64,000 bases of DNA from Russula earlei (GCA_025769875.1 JAGFNK010000213.1:20198-84197), one strand, 5' to 3'; numbered from the stretch's first letter, positions 43,237-55,168 are shown. Notes: generated from the letters alone by a model not told the origin. Numbers and translations are program-made.

Positions 43237-46175
43237 TTGCCATTTTCAGCGCACTTGGCGGAGCTTGAATTCCACCCAAATCGGCGCAGAAACCCCCTCA
43301 AACATGCGGGATGAATATCTCCCTCAAAACAGCTTCAATTCATATGAAATTTATTGTCCCTGAATCGCCTGAATGAGGGCTAGGCAGCCCCATTGTTTTC
43401 ATGAGATTTGAGTGAGAATTGGTGGAGCTGGACTCAAGCCACCTCCACATGTGTATTAGATGAATTACAACTCAAAATCATGGTCTATATCTATTATTTT
43501 TCCCTCATGTTGTACCCATGGGCTGTCTTGAGGCAGCCCCATAGTGTTTTTGACTCAAGTGTTGTGGTGTGCAACGTTGTTTTCAGTGCAATTGGAGTCG
43601 CGGCCAGCCACTCATCACCCCTCTCGCCTCTCGATTCTGACCATCCTTCTTGTTTTTCACAGACAGAGAGGAGTGGGTTGCAAAGAGGGGTCCTATTCTG
43701 AACTCTTTCTACTACAGAGTAGCTAGGGTGTTTTTATATACAGGAGAGAGGTACTAGAGATGAATGGCATGAAAGTGAATCAAGACTGGTTGAGACGGTC
43801 GAGGCGGTCAGTGAAAGGCTTGAGACGCGAACACGTCTAGTGTGCCGAGGCGTGCATGGGCGCGTGATCGGTGGCGAGGGCTGGGCGATGCGAATCGAGG
43901 TCTTGATGTCGCACGCAAGATGGCTTGTGTTGTGCGGTCGGTGGACTGCCTGGAACGAGAGGGAGGTGGCAAGGGATGAAAGGGAGCTGAGGTGTCAGTC
44001 TCATGTCGTGTCGTGTCGCGTTTTCGCATGTGATCTCGAGGCCAGCCATAATCTTCCTTACACCTCCCGGGGGCTTGAAACTTTGACCGTCCTCGGTCAA
44101 GTGTCTGAATGCGAGTGTTTTGAGCCTTTCACGTCTGAATTGAGGCGGCGGTCGCGGCTGCTTGTGCTGCGGAAGACGCGAAGGCGGCGATCGGCGATGG
44201 CGATGACGGAAGAGGTGAGGGCGATGGGAAATGGAGGCGATGGAGACAAGGGCGGCGGTGATGAGATGGTGGCTGCGTGATGGTGGTGTTGTCTTGTGGT
44301 GGTGGCGGCGTGGTCGTCTCCATTGCAGGTGGTGGCAGCAGGCGTGGACAAGGAGCGAAGGCGTAGGCGGTGAGCGTGAGTTCGTAGATAGAGACGTAGG
44401 TGGCGAGGACTCGAGAAAGAGGATGCGTGGGGCGGCTTGCGCGGGGGTGGGATCTGTCATCTTGCGGCGGTGGCGGCGGGGTCGTCTCCACTGCAGGTGT
44501 CGGCAGCAGACGTGGGCGAGAGCGCGCGAACGGATGGGGAGGCGATGTGGGAGGCGGCGTGTGGTGTGCTGTTGGCGTCGGCGACTGCTTCTCCTGCGGC
44601 GGTGGCTTCTGCTCCTGTTGTGGTGTGTCGTGGCTAAGTTCATGGCCGAGGCCTTCTTGGTCTTCTGGGGTGGTGCTGGTGGCGAGGGGTTGCGACGGTG
44701 CGGTGGTGCTGGTGTCGCGCGAAACTACTAAAGCGGCGGCTGAGACTGAGAAGACTGAGGCTGAGACTGAGAAGACTGAGGCTGAGACTGAGAAGACTGA
44801 GGCTGAGACTGAGAAGGTGGCGGTGGACTGAGCTGGTGCGACAGTGGAGGCGGACAGGGCGGAGGCGACGACTGAGGGCGACGCAGGGGCGACGGCGGCG
44901 GAGGCTGACAAGGGCATGGCGGCGGTGGCTTGTGAGATGGTGGTGGAGACAGCGGCGTGTGGTGCTAAGACGTCGGTGGCTGAGGCTGAGGCTACGGTGG
45001 CGGCTGACGAGACTAAGGCGGCTGGCAAGGCTAAGAGCGCGGTGGCGGCGGTTCACTGATCTGAAGCTGGGGCGATGGAGACGGCTGGCAAAACTAGGGG
45101 CGCGGTGGCGGCAGGCTGAGACTGAGAAGGCTGAGGTTGAGGGCAGGGTGGAGACGGCGGCGGCTGGCGATGCTGGTGCTATGACGGACTGGGCTGAACT
45201 GACGAGTACGGGCGAGGCTAAGACGGAGACTGATGCGAAGTCGGCGGCTGGCACGACTGAGGCTACTGTGGCAACGGACGAGGCAACGGACGAGACTGAG
45301 GGCGACGAGACGACTGAGGGCACGGGAGCGGATGAGATGAAGGCGGGGGTGGCAGATGAGGCTGCAAGGGCTGAAGTGGCGGGCGGCGCTAAAATGTCGG
45401 TGGGCGAGGTTGAGATGGTGGTTGTGCATGGAGCTGAGACAGTGGCCATAGCAGGCGACACTGAGGGCGCGGGAGCTGGTTGGGCTAAGACGGGGACAGT
45501 GGCGATAGGCGATGTCACGGCTGAGGCTACGGCGGCGGGGACAGACGAGGTGGCGACGATGGCAAATGCGGGTGATGCTGGGACGGCGAGGGCAGGTGGA
45601 GCCGAGGCGATGATGGCTGGCGAGTCAAGGATGGCGGCGGTGAACGAGGTGACGGGAACAGTGGACGAGGTGGGAACCGCAGGGACGATGGGCAAGGCAG
45701 GCGAGGCGGAGGCGATGGTGCACGATGGGGACGGAGGCTGGAGCGGGCATGGGCGCAGGGTATGTGTATGGTCAGAATGGAGAGGTAAGAGGGGCAATGA
45801 GTGGCTGGCCGTCACTCCAATCACACTGAAAACAATGTTGCACACCACAACACTTGAGTCAAAAACACTATGGGGCTGCCTCAAGACAGCCCATGGGTAC
45901 AACATGAGGGAAAAATAATAGATATAGACCATGATTTTGAGTTGTAATTCATCTAATACACATGTGGAGGTGGCTTGAGTCCAGCTCCACCAATTCTCAC
46001 TCAAATCTCATGAAAACAATGGGGCTGCCTAGCCCTCATTCAGGCGATTCAGGGACAATAAATTTCATATGAATTGAAGCTGTTTTGAGGGAGATATTCA
46101 TCCCGCATGTTTGAGGGGGTTTCTGCGCCGATTTGGGTGGAATTCAAGCTCCGCCAAGTGCGCTGAAAACGGCAA
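43237..46175. mobile_element. 2.9 kb foldback element with TA target duplication
   Basis: Inverted arms 43,237-~43,644 and ~45,769-46,175 (about 407 bp, by eye over 90% alike), termini TTGCC.../...GGCAA, flanked by TA on both sides (43235-43236 and 46176-46177). The interior is GC-rich with long overlapping open frames on both strands, rich in Ala/Ser/Pro/Thr (one on the minus strand from 46,004 has 454 codons), and a 21-bp tandem unit GCTGAGACTGAGAAGACTGA(G) at 44,739-44,816. No transposase motif was seen. A TA duplication suggests a Tc1/mariner-type mobiliser. Confidence 0.7.
44739..44816. repeat. Tandem 21-bp repeat
   Basis: About four copies of a 21-bp unit beginning GCTGAGACTGAGAAG, inside the foldback element; translated on the minus strand it gives a repeated Ser/Val pattern. 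Confidence 0.8.
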
Positions 46176-47557
46176 TAAGTTGTTTGTGTGCATTTTTTTT
46201 CTTTCACTTAAATACAAGTCCTCTCATATGTCGTTGTCGTCCCCATCGTCATCACTGCAGTAACACAGAAGAAGGGAGTGAGAAGGCAGCTTGAAGGCCA
46301 ACAAGAGGCTGTTTAGTAGGAAGGAGAGGGGAGATGATGAGAGAGTGTGTGAAAACAAAACAAAAAATGCACCTGCGGAAACAACATGGCGTGGGAAAAC
46401 TCGAAAACTCGAATGACTTGGGTAATAGCCGGTGAAAACTTGATGAAACTGGCAGCTTGAGAGTCTTGAACTGGGACCATGGGGAAGGAAGAGTGGGCAG
46501 GAGAGGGGAAAGAGGGGAAGAATGACGGCAAAAGAAAATGAACGCGATTAGTAAAAACGAAGAGGCCGTCGTCAAAAAGGTTTGAAGTTGACGAGTTGCA
46601 CATGTTGGCCTTTTTTACCTTGTGCCTTGCCATCACATATGTCAACATCCCATTGCATACATAGACAGCAAGCAGCATTTTTCACTGCGTGACCACTCTC
46701 ACTTGCATGTTCCCCATGTGCTCTCTCCCCTCTCCTCTCCTTTGCACTGTAAGGTGAGTTGCAGGCTTGGACGTGGATCACAGCGGACTGGCCAACGCTG
46801 ACCAAGCATCACCCACACCCACCGCAAGAGACAAGTCAACAAGTCAACAGCTGAACACCCGACACGCGCGCCCCACAACTCCCACTCTCCCACCACCATG
46901 TCACACACTGCAAGCACACCATGCCCTCTGCCTCTCGCCTCTGATGCACACACTCGCTCCTCCTGCCTCTGACAGTTGCTACCACCCACGCACACGCTCG
47001 CTCGCTCGCCCGCCACTGCCTCATCAGGCAGAAGTCCTCAATGCTCGAGACCTGGCCGACCACCCCTTCACGGCATTTCGGCCACGCCGACTAGTGCCCA
47101 CTCATTGCTACAGCCCCCTTTACTATACCCTTCCAAAGCCTAGCTTCATTACACCTGTCGCCTCAATGCCATGATCACACACGTCCATACCCATTTATCT
47201 CAGAATACATTTCCCTCTCTTTAGCTACCCTCATTCTAGGATACCATTTAGTCTAGCTCCAGTCCTAATGTACATAAAAACCAGCCTTCAGTCTCTAGGA
47301 CGAAGGCAAGAAAGGAAGGAAATAGAAAGAAAGAAAGCAAGCAAGAAACCCTTTTACCCCCACTTCGACCGACTCGCACGCGCAGCTGCCTCCCATCAGG
47401 AGAGGAGAGGCGAGAAAGAAAAACAGTGTCATCAGGGGAGAAGGAGAGGGGGAGGATGGGAAAGGGGAGAGTGGGTTGGGGAGGAGAGGACAATATGCAG
47501 CGTAGCATGGCCAATCAGTAAGGCTTGATAGTGCAATATAATTATAATAACCAATAG

Positions 47558-47655
47558 TCTCCATAGAGCAATGTAATGAACAATTGTCTCCATAGTGCAA
47601 TGTAATAAACTGATTGTCTCCATAGTGCAATGTAGTAAACTGATCATCTCCATAG
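47558..47655. repeat. Tandem ~30-bp repeat near TIR element end
   Basis: Three-plus copies of a unit starting TCTCCATAGTGCAATGTA, subterminal in the 42,164-47,871 element. Confidence 0.7.
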
Positions 47656-47871
47656 ACAACCAGAATTTCAGTCATCCTACATAGTGATATGTAGACTTGG
47701 TTTCATCTACTGTGCCTACATAAATATAGTCATAAACTACTGGAACTACATTGAGCAATATAGACTTACTATGATGCTATAGAGCACTACATAGTATGTT
47801 GTTGTGCTATGGTGTCTATGGTGTCTACAGAATTAAGCGGTGTCTACGGACCAGACCGGTTTTTCCTGATG

Positions 47872-50121
47872 TGAGGGATGAAGACAAGAGGAAGGGGATT
47901 AGGCTGTCCAGCCTGGTAGTTGGTGAGGAGTTCTTCAGCCCATACACCTGATGGGGTTTCTCCTTGGCTGCATCCTGCTTCAATGAACTCCCAGCAATGC
48001 GAGTGTACTTTTGCTGCTGCCATCCTTTCCTTTGCTTCATTCCTTGCCCTCTCCATGCCCCTCTTCTTGGCCAAGTACTTGGCCAACTTATAGTGCAGTT
48101 GTTTTTCCACTTCTTCAAGCACCTTATAGTTAGCTTCCAACATCTCTTCTTGGGTGTAGAGGTGGTCCAGGTGGTAGAGCTCTGCCTGCAGCCCATAGTC
48201 ACCTAGCAGGTAGAGGGTCTGTCTACAGCACCCTTTAAACTGTTTCTCAGTGTCAAAACAGTTCAGGTCATGTTTGTCTAAGCCATAGTTGTAGAGATTG
48301 TAGCAAGGGGTGGCCCAGAGGATCTTGCCATAGTCTCCATGGCCTTCTCCATTCTTCCCCCTCACCCTTGGCTCTCCCAAGGTGATGTCATAGGCCACAT
48401 ACTTGGCCAGTTTGTTGCCCCAAGTCACACCATCAGGTATGTCAATCCCTGTATGGTGTCTGTCAGCGTCCCATTGTACCTAAGGCTCTCCAGGGTGGGC
48501 AACCTGGTCAAGAGTACTGGTAGGGGATGTCACATCCCAGTCCCCAGGCTGAGCATCAATTTGATCAGCAGGGGGTCCAAATTCAAGGGGATGCATGTCT
48601 GCTTCTCCTTCCCCAGTGCTGTGTTCATCCATTCCTTGGAAGAAGGTGAGGAGGGAAGTGTCAGGAGTGGTGATTTCAAGTGGCCCCTCTGCTCTAGAGA
48701 GGTCAGACTGGGGAATGATTTCATTAGTGGGAGTTTGAGACATGTGTGAGCATTGATGTGGGGGTGAGAGAATAGAGGGCATCCTTTGCTGGACTCTTAT
48801 AACCTATATGGCAGCAGGGTTCTTTTTGTGGTATTCCTCTATTAGTCTAGATGCTTTGATATTCTCAACTGGCTCCCAAGAGTCATGGGCTTTGGAGTAC
48901 CCTTCCCACTGGACTTGGTACTCTAGTTGTTTCCTCCTTCCAGTTTGTCTTGAACTTAAAATCATTGCTACTTCATATTTCTCCTCTCCTTCCACCATTT
49001 CTGCTTCTGGATTGGTGTAATTGGCCCCATGCTCCTCAGTTTCCTTGTAAGGGGTCAATAGGGACACATGAAACATGTTATGGATCCTCCAGCAGCTAGT
49101 GAGATCCAATCTGTATGTCACAGGGCTAATCACCTCTGTGATTTCAAAAGGCCCATATTGTTTTGGGCATAGTTTCACTGTAGGGTGTGTCGTTTTTAGG
49201 TTGGTGCTGTCAAGCCATACCCTTTTTTCCTTTCTGATAAGGTTGGAAACTTCCTCTTTGCTTCCACATTAGGGAAGCAATCTTCATCACTTCTTGTGCC
49301 TGTGATCTTGCTTCCTGAATTTGGAATTTCCAATTGTCTATTCTTGGTATCTTGCTTCCCCAATTTGGCTGGTGTGCTCTGGGCATAAACCCCATCCATA
49401 AGAAGAAAGGGGACTGCTTGGTTGTCTTTGAAACATTAGAATTCATTGTGTATTGCACCAGAGGCAGCCAGTCTACCCAATCATCTTGTTGGTGGTTGCA
49501 AAAGATCCTGAGTGATGTTTCCATCATCTGATTTGTCCTTTCTGATTGTCCATCTGTCTGGGGATGGTAGGCAGTGCTGATATTCTGTTTAATATGCAGC
49601 TGGTTGCAAAGTTCCCTAATAAACTTGGAACTTATTAGCTTGTTGGAATCAGATATGATCTTGCTTGGTACTCCCACAAAGGGGAATATTTGGTCCTTGT
49701 AGAGCTGTGCTAGCTCTTCTCCATCCATTTCTTCCTTGCAAGGAAGCAAGATGATACCCTTGGTACAATTGTGGTTGGTGACAGTTAGTATACTGTCATA
49801 TCCTTTTGACTTCAGCAATTTGACCACAAAGTCCATGCTGACAGTCAAGAAGGGAGTAGCCCCTTCTTCTGGTGGTATGGGATACAGGGGAGGTTGACTC
49901 AGATGAGTGTTGGATTTGTTAGCTTAACAAATGGCACATCCTTCCACATATCGCTCAACAAAATGCCTCATGGTGGGCCACCAGTAGTATTGCAATATTC
50001 CCAGTAATGTCTTCACTTTCCCAGGGTGTCCTGCTGTGGGACTGTCATGATACTGTTCCAGTCATGTCCTGTGGGTCCCTTTGTCACCTGTAACCACCAA
50101 GGCTTCATTCTTCCACCATAG
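47872..50121 (-). pseudogene. Element B remnant: integrase, chromodomain and YGE extension
   Basis: Matches 31,985-34,735 of element A without the solo LTR. Right to left: integrase core (for example IISDSNKLISSKFIREL), GPY/F, chromodomain (RRKQLEYQVQWEGYSKAH), linker ending AHPGEP, then TAG and in the same frame WDADRHHTGIDIPDG and the YGE block (YVAYDITLGEP...GDYGKIL) and coiled coil. The TAG corresponds to TGG in A, so integrase and extension were one ORF in the ancestor. The integrase ORF is broken near 49,200 and at several CpG-derived stops. Confidence 0.85.
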
Positions 50122-52540
50122 TGTTAAGGCTCCAAAGTGCCTTAAATAAGATCAATGGTTGTGTCTATGAATGCATCCTACCAATGCAGATATGCTTGAG
50201 TCAAGCAAGCAATACTCATGATGTTATGAACCAAGGCCAGGTCCTGGCCATAGATTGTCCTATTTCACTCAAGAGAGACCTCTCTCACTTTGCATTGCCA
50301 ACTCCCTTCCGTTTCCTGGGCTACCCCTCCTGCGGTACAAGATATCGCTATTGCAAAGGCACTATAACACAATCAGGCACCCATTTCCTAATCGGGTAAT
50401 CATTGCGTGGCAGCCACATGGTCACCCAGCCACCAAGAACCTGAAACAGTGGCACCAACTCTTAGAAACTGTTGCATAACTCATCTGACATCATCAAGGC
50501 TCCAATGACATCATGGCTGACTGAGCGACTCCACAGTGACCTCATAGGCTCACTAAGCACTCCACAATGACATCATGATAATGTCATCACTCCACAATGA
50601 TCAGTAATGTGCTCAGTAAGCCTGAAACTTGACACAAGCGAGTTTATGCCTCTGTAGTCCTTGTCAAGACTCACTGTTGAACTATCCAGTTCAAGAGCGA
50701 GGGATAAGCTCGAAGACGAGTCGATAGACGTCCAAGACCGCGTGGGCAAGGAGTAGAACCCAGAGGAGCAACAAATACCAGAGAGGTATTGTTACTGTGA
50801 GAGTAGAACAATCACGCAGGGAAGAGGCCAGGATAGTCCAAGGGGATGGTCCTTAAAGGAGTATCCCAGGAATGGAGAGTGCCGTAAACAAATGGACAGT
50901 CTGAGGACTGTCTGCTACTTTATGAGCGCTTATATACTACAAGAGAGCTGCTAAATAGGGAACAAGTCATAACCTTGTTATCAAGCACAATAGAGTGATG
51001 AGTAAGAAGTCGAGGACGCTTACTGAGCATGCTCAGTCATGCTCAGTAAGCTGCTGAGTAAGAAGCTTCTCTTGATGAGTAAGAGCTTCCATTGTCCACG
51101 TGTTCACTGCTTTAGTACACGTGCAAGCACCTGATTCATTTCCTGTTAGTTAGTTTAGGGCCGGTCATTTGAGGACTTGTAGTTTGGTTATGGAATAGTG
51201 TTATCTTATAAGGCCCTTATATAGTTCTATTAGGGTCCTTAGAGTCGACCCTAATACTTCTATTAAGGTCCTTAGTGTTGCCTTATAGTTCGTTCTATAG
51301 TTATTAGAGTTGGTCTAATAACGCGTTGTAGGGCCTTTGATACTAGGTTAGTACCTATTGTAGAGTTCCTAGGGTCGTTCCAAATGGTCCTTAGGAAGGC
51401 TCTAATACTGTCCTTAGTTGCTAGAAGGGTTGCCTTTAAGTGGGGCTTGCTGTATGTCGATTGTGCCGAGAATCGCTCGCGCAACAATGCGCGCGCGATA
51501 TTGTGGACACCTCTACTCACCCCTTTTGCTCGTGTGAACAGGGTGGCATCATAGAGGCTGGGTTTCCTCCTATAAGGAAGGGTCCTTCAAGGGCCCTCTC
51601 CGGGGAATGGTTCATGACAGTCCTATTGGATGGTACCAAAGGGTCTAGAATAGTTCCAGTTCTTTGTAATCAACCCTGTACACTGTATATAAGCCCCAAT
51701 GAAGCATGGCAGTCATCAGACTGTCCATTTGTGATACTCTCATCTTCCTGGGTACTCCCCGCACGACCACTCAGTCTAAAGATTCCCCTTGCATCCAAGG
51801 TACTCTTCAATGACTGCCTTGTTTAAAGACCTCTCGCTACACTGGCCTCCAGCCTTCGCCTCTGTCTCTTGCAACACCTACCAGTCCCCATCTGGTACCT
51901 CCTTGTCGTTTGGCTCATCCTCCTGTTCAACACCGCCTTCGCCACATATTGTCTGTTCTGACCCTTGCCCACCTGCTCCTGAGTCCTTAGTGATCAGCAG
52001 TACGTGTCTTGACACATGGAGGGGAAGGAGTGTTAGATCCTTCTGGAGTATGGCAACACGATGAGAGGGGCTCTGCAGACAGGGTAGGAGTCAACTGTTT
52101 GGTATTGGCAAACTAAGTCAAGCTTAAGGCTCAATTGCTACAAACTGGGGGCTTTATATAGCCCTCAGGGATAAGGTTTGTGCTACTGTAGTACTGGTCA
52201 GTGCTATAGAAGCAAAAGGCAGCTCATAGAAGCAATAGTTGCTTCTGTGTAAACAATCTTGGTGCTGGAAGCATTAGGTACTTCCCTAGTAGCAATCTTG
52301 GTGTAATAAGTACTTTCCCAATCAGGGAAGCAACATACATGGTGGTACAGGAACATCTGGGACAGAAGCAATGCTACTCATTGCTTCTTCAACACATCTT
52401 TAAGAAGATACGATCAACATGTTCCAAATGCAATATCAAGGAACATAAACAGTCAAGATCTGACACATGCATGAAGCAAACAGTGCAGTCCATAGTTCAG
52501 GTGTTCTGGCATCGTCTGGACCCCAAACCACTTGGTAACA
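50122..52540 (-). repeat. LTR3: solo LTR of the element A family, with a nested insert
   Basis: TGTTAAGG at 50,122 to GGTAACA at 52,540, target duplication CATAG (50117-50121) / CACAG (52541-52545). Interrupted at 50,221-52,015. Heavily CpG-depleted compared with LTR1 and LTR2. Confidence 0.85.
50222..52014. mobile_element. 1.8 kb insert in LTR3 (family L sequence)
   Basis: TGTTATGAACC ... CTTGACA, flanked by CATGA (50217-50221) and CATGG (52015-52019), matching a 5-bp duplication with one transition. The interior holds another TGTCAAGAC start near 50,662, a TATATA-like box near 50,935, and two copies in opposite orientation of a segment encoding a hydrophobic tail. It is probably a composite; the exact structure is unresolved. 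Confidence 0.5.
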
Positions 52541-52545
52541 CACAG

Positions 52546-53275
52546 TTTATGTCACTTCTCCAGTTGGTGTCTCTGTACCCAATTGAGTGGCTTTAGTTGG
52601 TGTCTTTCTTCCCCTTGTTGGTTCTTTATCCATTCTTCTAATGCAGTAGTATGCATTACTCAAATAAAAAGGTGGTCAGGTAGCGCAACCACTTCTTCTT
52701 TATCCCCTTGTCCATCATCAAGGTCAGGTCTTCTGGACAGGGCATCTGCTTTATTCCTTGCCCCTGCCTGGTGTTTCAGTTCTAAGTTGAAGTCTGCCAA
52801 GAAGGTCATGTATCTTGCCACTCAACCATTTATCTGCTGAGGATGTTGGTAATGCAATAGATTCGCATGATCTGTATAGACCACCACTTTGTGCTTTGCA
52901 CCTGTGAGCACATGTCTCCAGTGCTTTAAGGCTTGCACCATGGCTAAGAATTCTTTGTCCCATATATCATAATTCTTTTCTGCTTGCTTCAAGGCTGCTG
53001 AGAAGTAACCAATTGGTCTTCTCTTTCCTTGTTTGTCCTTCTGGAATAGTACTGCTCCAATAGCATAGTTAGATGCATCTACTTCCAATCCAAAGGGTCA
53101 CTCCTCATCAGGATGGAGCAGGATGGGGTTGGAAGATACTATCTGGATAAGTCATTCCAGAGCATCTTTACATTCTTGAATCCATTTGAATGGTACTCCC
53201 TTCTTTGTCAAGGCAATAATGGGTCAAGCAATCTGGTTGAACCCTTGAATGAAAACCCTATTGTAGCTGAGGACT
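52546..53275 (-). pseudogene. Element B remnant: RT connection and RNase H
   Basis: Matches 36,397-37,060 of element A, including RNase H (AIGAVLFQKDKQGKRRPIGY, DKEFLAMVQALKHWRH). Since it lacks the palindrome, its left edge shows the empty site of the 34,799-36,391 insertion. Confidence 0.85.
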
Positions 53276-53867
53276 TGTTACAGTGTTACGGCTGTTAGAG
53301 CATTAGCTCAGGGTTCAGTGGGGCCAAGTCCCTGTGACTTGGTTCAAGGGTTCAATGGGGGCTGGCTCAAGGAGACTGGTTCAGAGGTTTAGTGTCTCAA
53401 GACTAAGTCAAGGATGATCTAATCTGCAGACAGAGCTGATCTCCTGGTAATTTCACAGAAGAGAAGGATGAGGATAGAGCAAGAGAGGAGTAAGAGGAGC
53501 ACAAGGGTTCCTCCTAGTGTGTTGATGTCAAGCAAGGTATAAGCCAGCACAAGCAAGTTGTGATTGAGAGAGGATACAGGGCAAAGGATGTGACAGCAAA
53601 TGGGACAAAGCTAAGCTTGAGGCATTCCCCAGCTTCTACAGGCGCTTAAATACTGTATCTAGTGAGGCTGTACAGTACCATATGTGGAACAATAGATAAT
53701 AGTAAACCAATAGCAAAAGGAACTTGAGTAGTAGATGAAACACAACAGGTGAAACAACAAGGGACCATCAACATCAAGGGATGAAACAGTAACCAAGGGT
53801 GACAGAAGAGAACAATAATAAGGAAAAAGAGGTTAGTGACAAACCAACAGGAGGGTAGATCATAACA
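53276..53867 (-). repeat. LTR4: 3' LTR of a different gypsy-like family
   Basis: 592 bp, TGTTACAG ... CATAACA. On the minus strand it is preceded by a polypurine tract (GAGGGGGGCATGGA, complement of 53,868-53,881), so the element also runs right to left. A TATTTAAG box lies near 53,650. No partner LTR is present in the window. Confidence 0.7.
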
Positions 53868-55165
53868 TCCATGCCCCCCTCATGCTTAGTTCTCTGAACT
53901 AATCAGTCTTGGGGCCTGACTCATGGAGGTCATCCCCATCACCTTCTGGCCAAATGCCTTGAGGACCTGTTGCCTTGGGGCAGAAGCCTCTGTATAGTTC
54001 CAATGAGTCCTCCTCAGAATGCAATCTTCTTGACCACTACAATGGGTGTGAGGTCTGATGCAATCCTTGTTCCAGTGACTCTTGGTGCCGCAATGTTTGC
54101 AGACATGTTGGCACTTCTGGAGCTGATGTTATTGCACCTTGGTCATGTGTGCAGGTGTGAGAGGGGTGTTAGGGGTGCCAGCATCATCAGAAAACATTTG
54201 TGGGAAGTGGGAGGATGACCCCATATGAGTGTTGTTCTGAGACTGGTTGATGACACAAGGGAGATATTCAAGTGGGGGGTTAGGGTAAGGGGAGGATGAA
54301 TAGGTGAGGTGGGGGAAGAGAGTGTGGATGGTTGTTTTAAAACTTCAATGTTATCATAGCTCCCTGCTAGTGAGTAGAAAGGACCAGTGCTGCGAGAGAG
54401 GCCCCCATCAGTCATCATGTTGTCAAGTTGATGATGAACTCAAATGGAGGTGTTGTTAGTGCAAAGACAGCTGTGAATGGTGGCAGACTCCTTGGTGTAA
54501 GACTGGATTTCATGAAGTTGGTTGGCAAGTTGCTGTTGGAGTACATCCATAGCTCCTTGAATGGCAGTTCATTTGGCCTCTAGAACCTTCAGCTGTAGAG
54601 AGCCATTGTGGAGGCAGTAGACGTCAGCAAGAGCTCCAGGGTCATGGAGGTTTTTGAGCACTTGGGTGATGTCAAAGTGAAAGGGGTAGTCCTTGACTAG
54701 GAGGTGAAGGTCAGAGGCAGTGACAGAGGGGTGGGGGGCAGAGACAACAGGTCAGGTGATGAGCTTTTCTCCATAAGCAGGTTCTCCTCAACCCGTAGTT
54801 CCTAGAAGCATGGGTTTGTCATTCCATAAAGCAACTCATAGGTAAGGTAACAGGCATTGCCACCCATTAACACAAATATAAAATGGGGGAACATGCATGT
54901 AAGGTTCATAAACAAACCAAGGGGGCCAGGGTGAGTGGGATCTGCTTCAGTGGTGGTGGGTGAGGGGGTCCCTTCATGGATGGCAAGTGGATTGAGGGTG
55001 GCAGCAAGGTCTTGAAGTTTGGCCTCATCCAGGACAATGAAAGTGTGCTGGTCAATGATATGCTGGATGACTTCTGGTGAGAGGGGTTCTTGTTTTATGG
55101 TGGGGGGAGGGGTAAGGATGGGTAAAGGAGATGAAGAGGGAGCAGGGGATGACATGGGAGTGTTG
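53868..55165 (-). pseudogene. LTR4-family element: 3' end with YGE domain, coiled coil and CCHC finger
   Basis: Decayed coding sequence read right to left. Pieces: a Pro/Ser-rich start (ORF 55,155-54,802); a block at 54,849-54,761 whose Y-x2-Y-[ED] ... G-x2-G-x-G-x3-YGE-x-L pattern matches the element A extension across one frameshift and one TGA; a likely coiled coil (SLQLKVLEAK, DVLQQQLANQLHEIQSYTKE); and a zinc finger at 54,101-54,039 with the same CX2CX4HX4CX3HX2C spacing and the shared core CK-x-CG-x3-H-x-NK-x-C-x2-PH. It ends ~150 nt before LTR4. Several stops look like CpG or CAA-to-TAA decay. Confidence 0.65.
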
Positions 55166-55168
55166 TAG

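Larger units (their letters stand above)
42164..47871. mobile_element. 5.7 kb TIR element in element B (holds a nested foldback element)
   Basis: Ends CATCAGGAAAAA and TTTTTCCTGATG, giving a ~12-bp inverted repeat, flanked by a 2-bp TG duplication (42162-42163 and 47872-47873). Element A supplies the empty site. Both subterminal regions are filled with CTATATAG / CTACATAG-like palindromes. Without the nested element it is ~2.8 kb and has no recognisable transposase. Superfamily unassigned; short target duplication and repeat-rich ends would fit a CACTA-like mover. Confidence 0.65.
41288..53275 (-). mobile_element. Element B: degenerate, interrupted relative of element A
   Basis: Internal chromovirus sequence in the same orientation as A, in three blocks: 41,307-42,163, 47,872-50,121 and 52,546-53,275. 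They match A from the PPT to the middle of RT. Interrupted by a 5.7 kb TIR element and by solo LTR3, and ended by LTR4 at 53,276. Nearly every CpG of A appears as TpG or CpA here, the signature of methylation decay. Confidence 0.88.

Noticed and set aside
44129..46004. Long overlapping ORFs (up to 454 codons) as real genes
   Set aside because: They lie inside a foldback element, include its inverted arm, and are low-complexity in every frame; kept only as a property of the element.
47558..47655. CRISPR-like spaced repeats
   Set aside because: The units are contiguous tandem copies without unique spacers, in a eukaryotic transposon.
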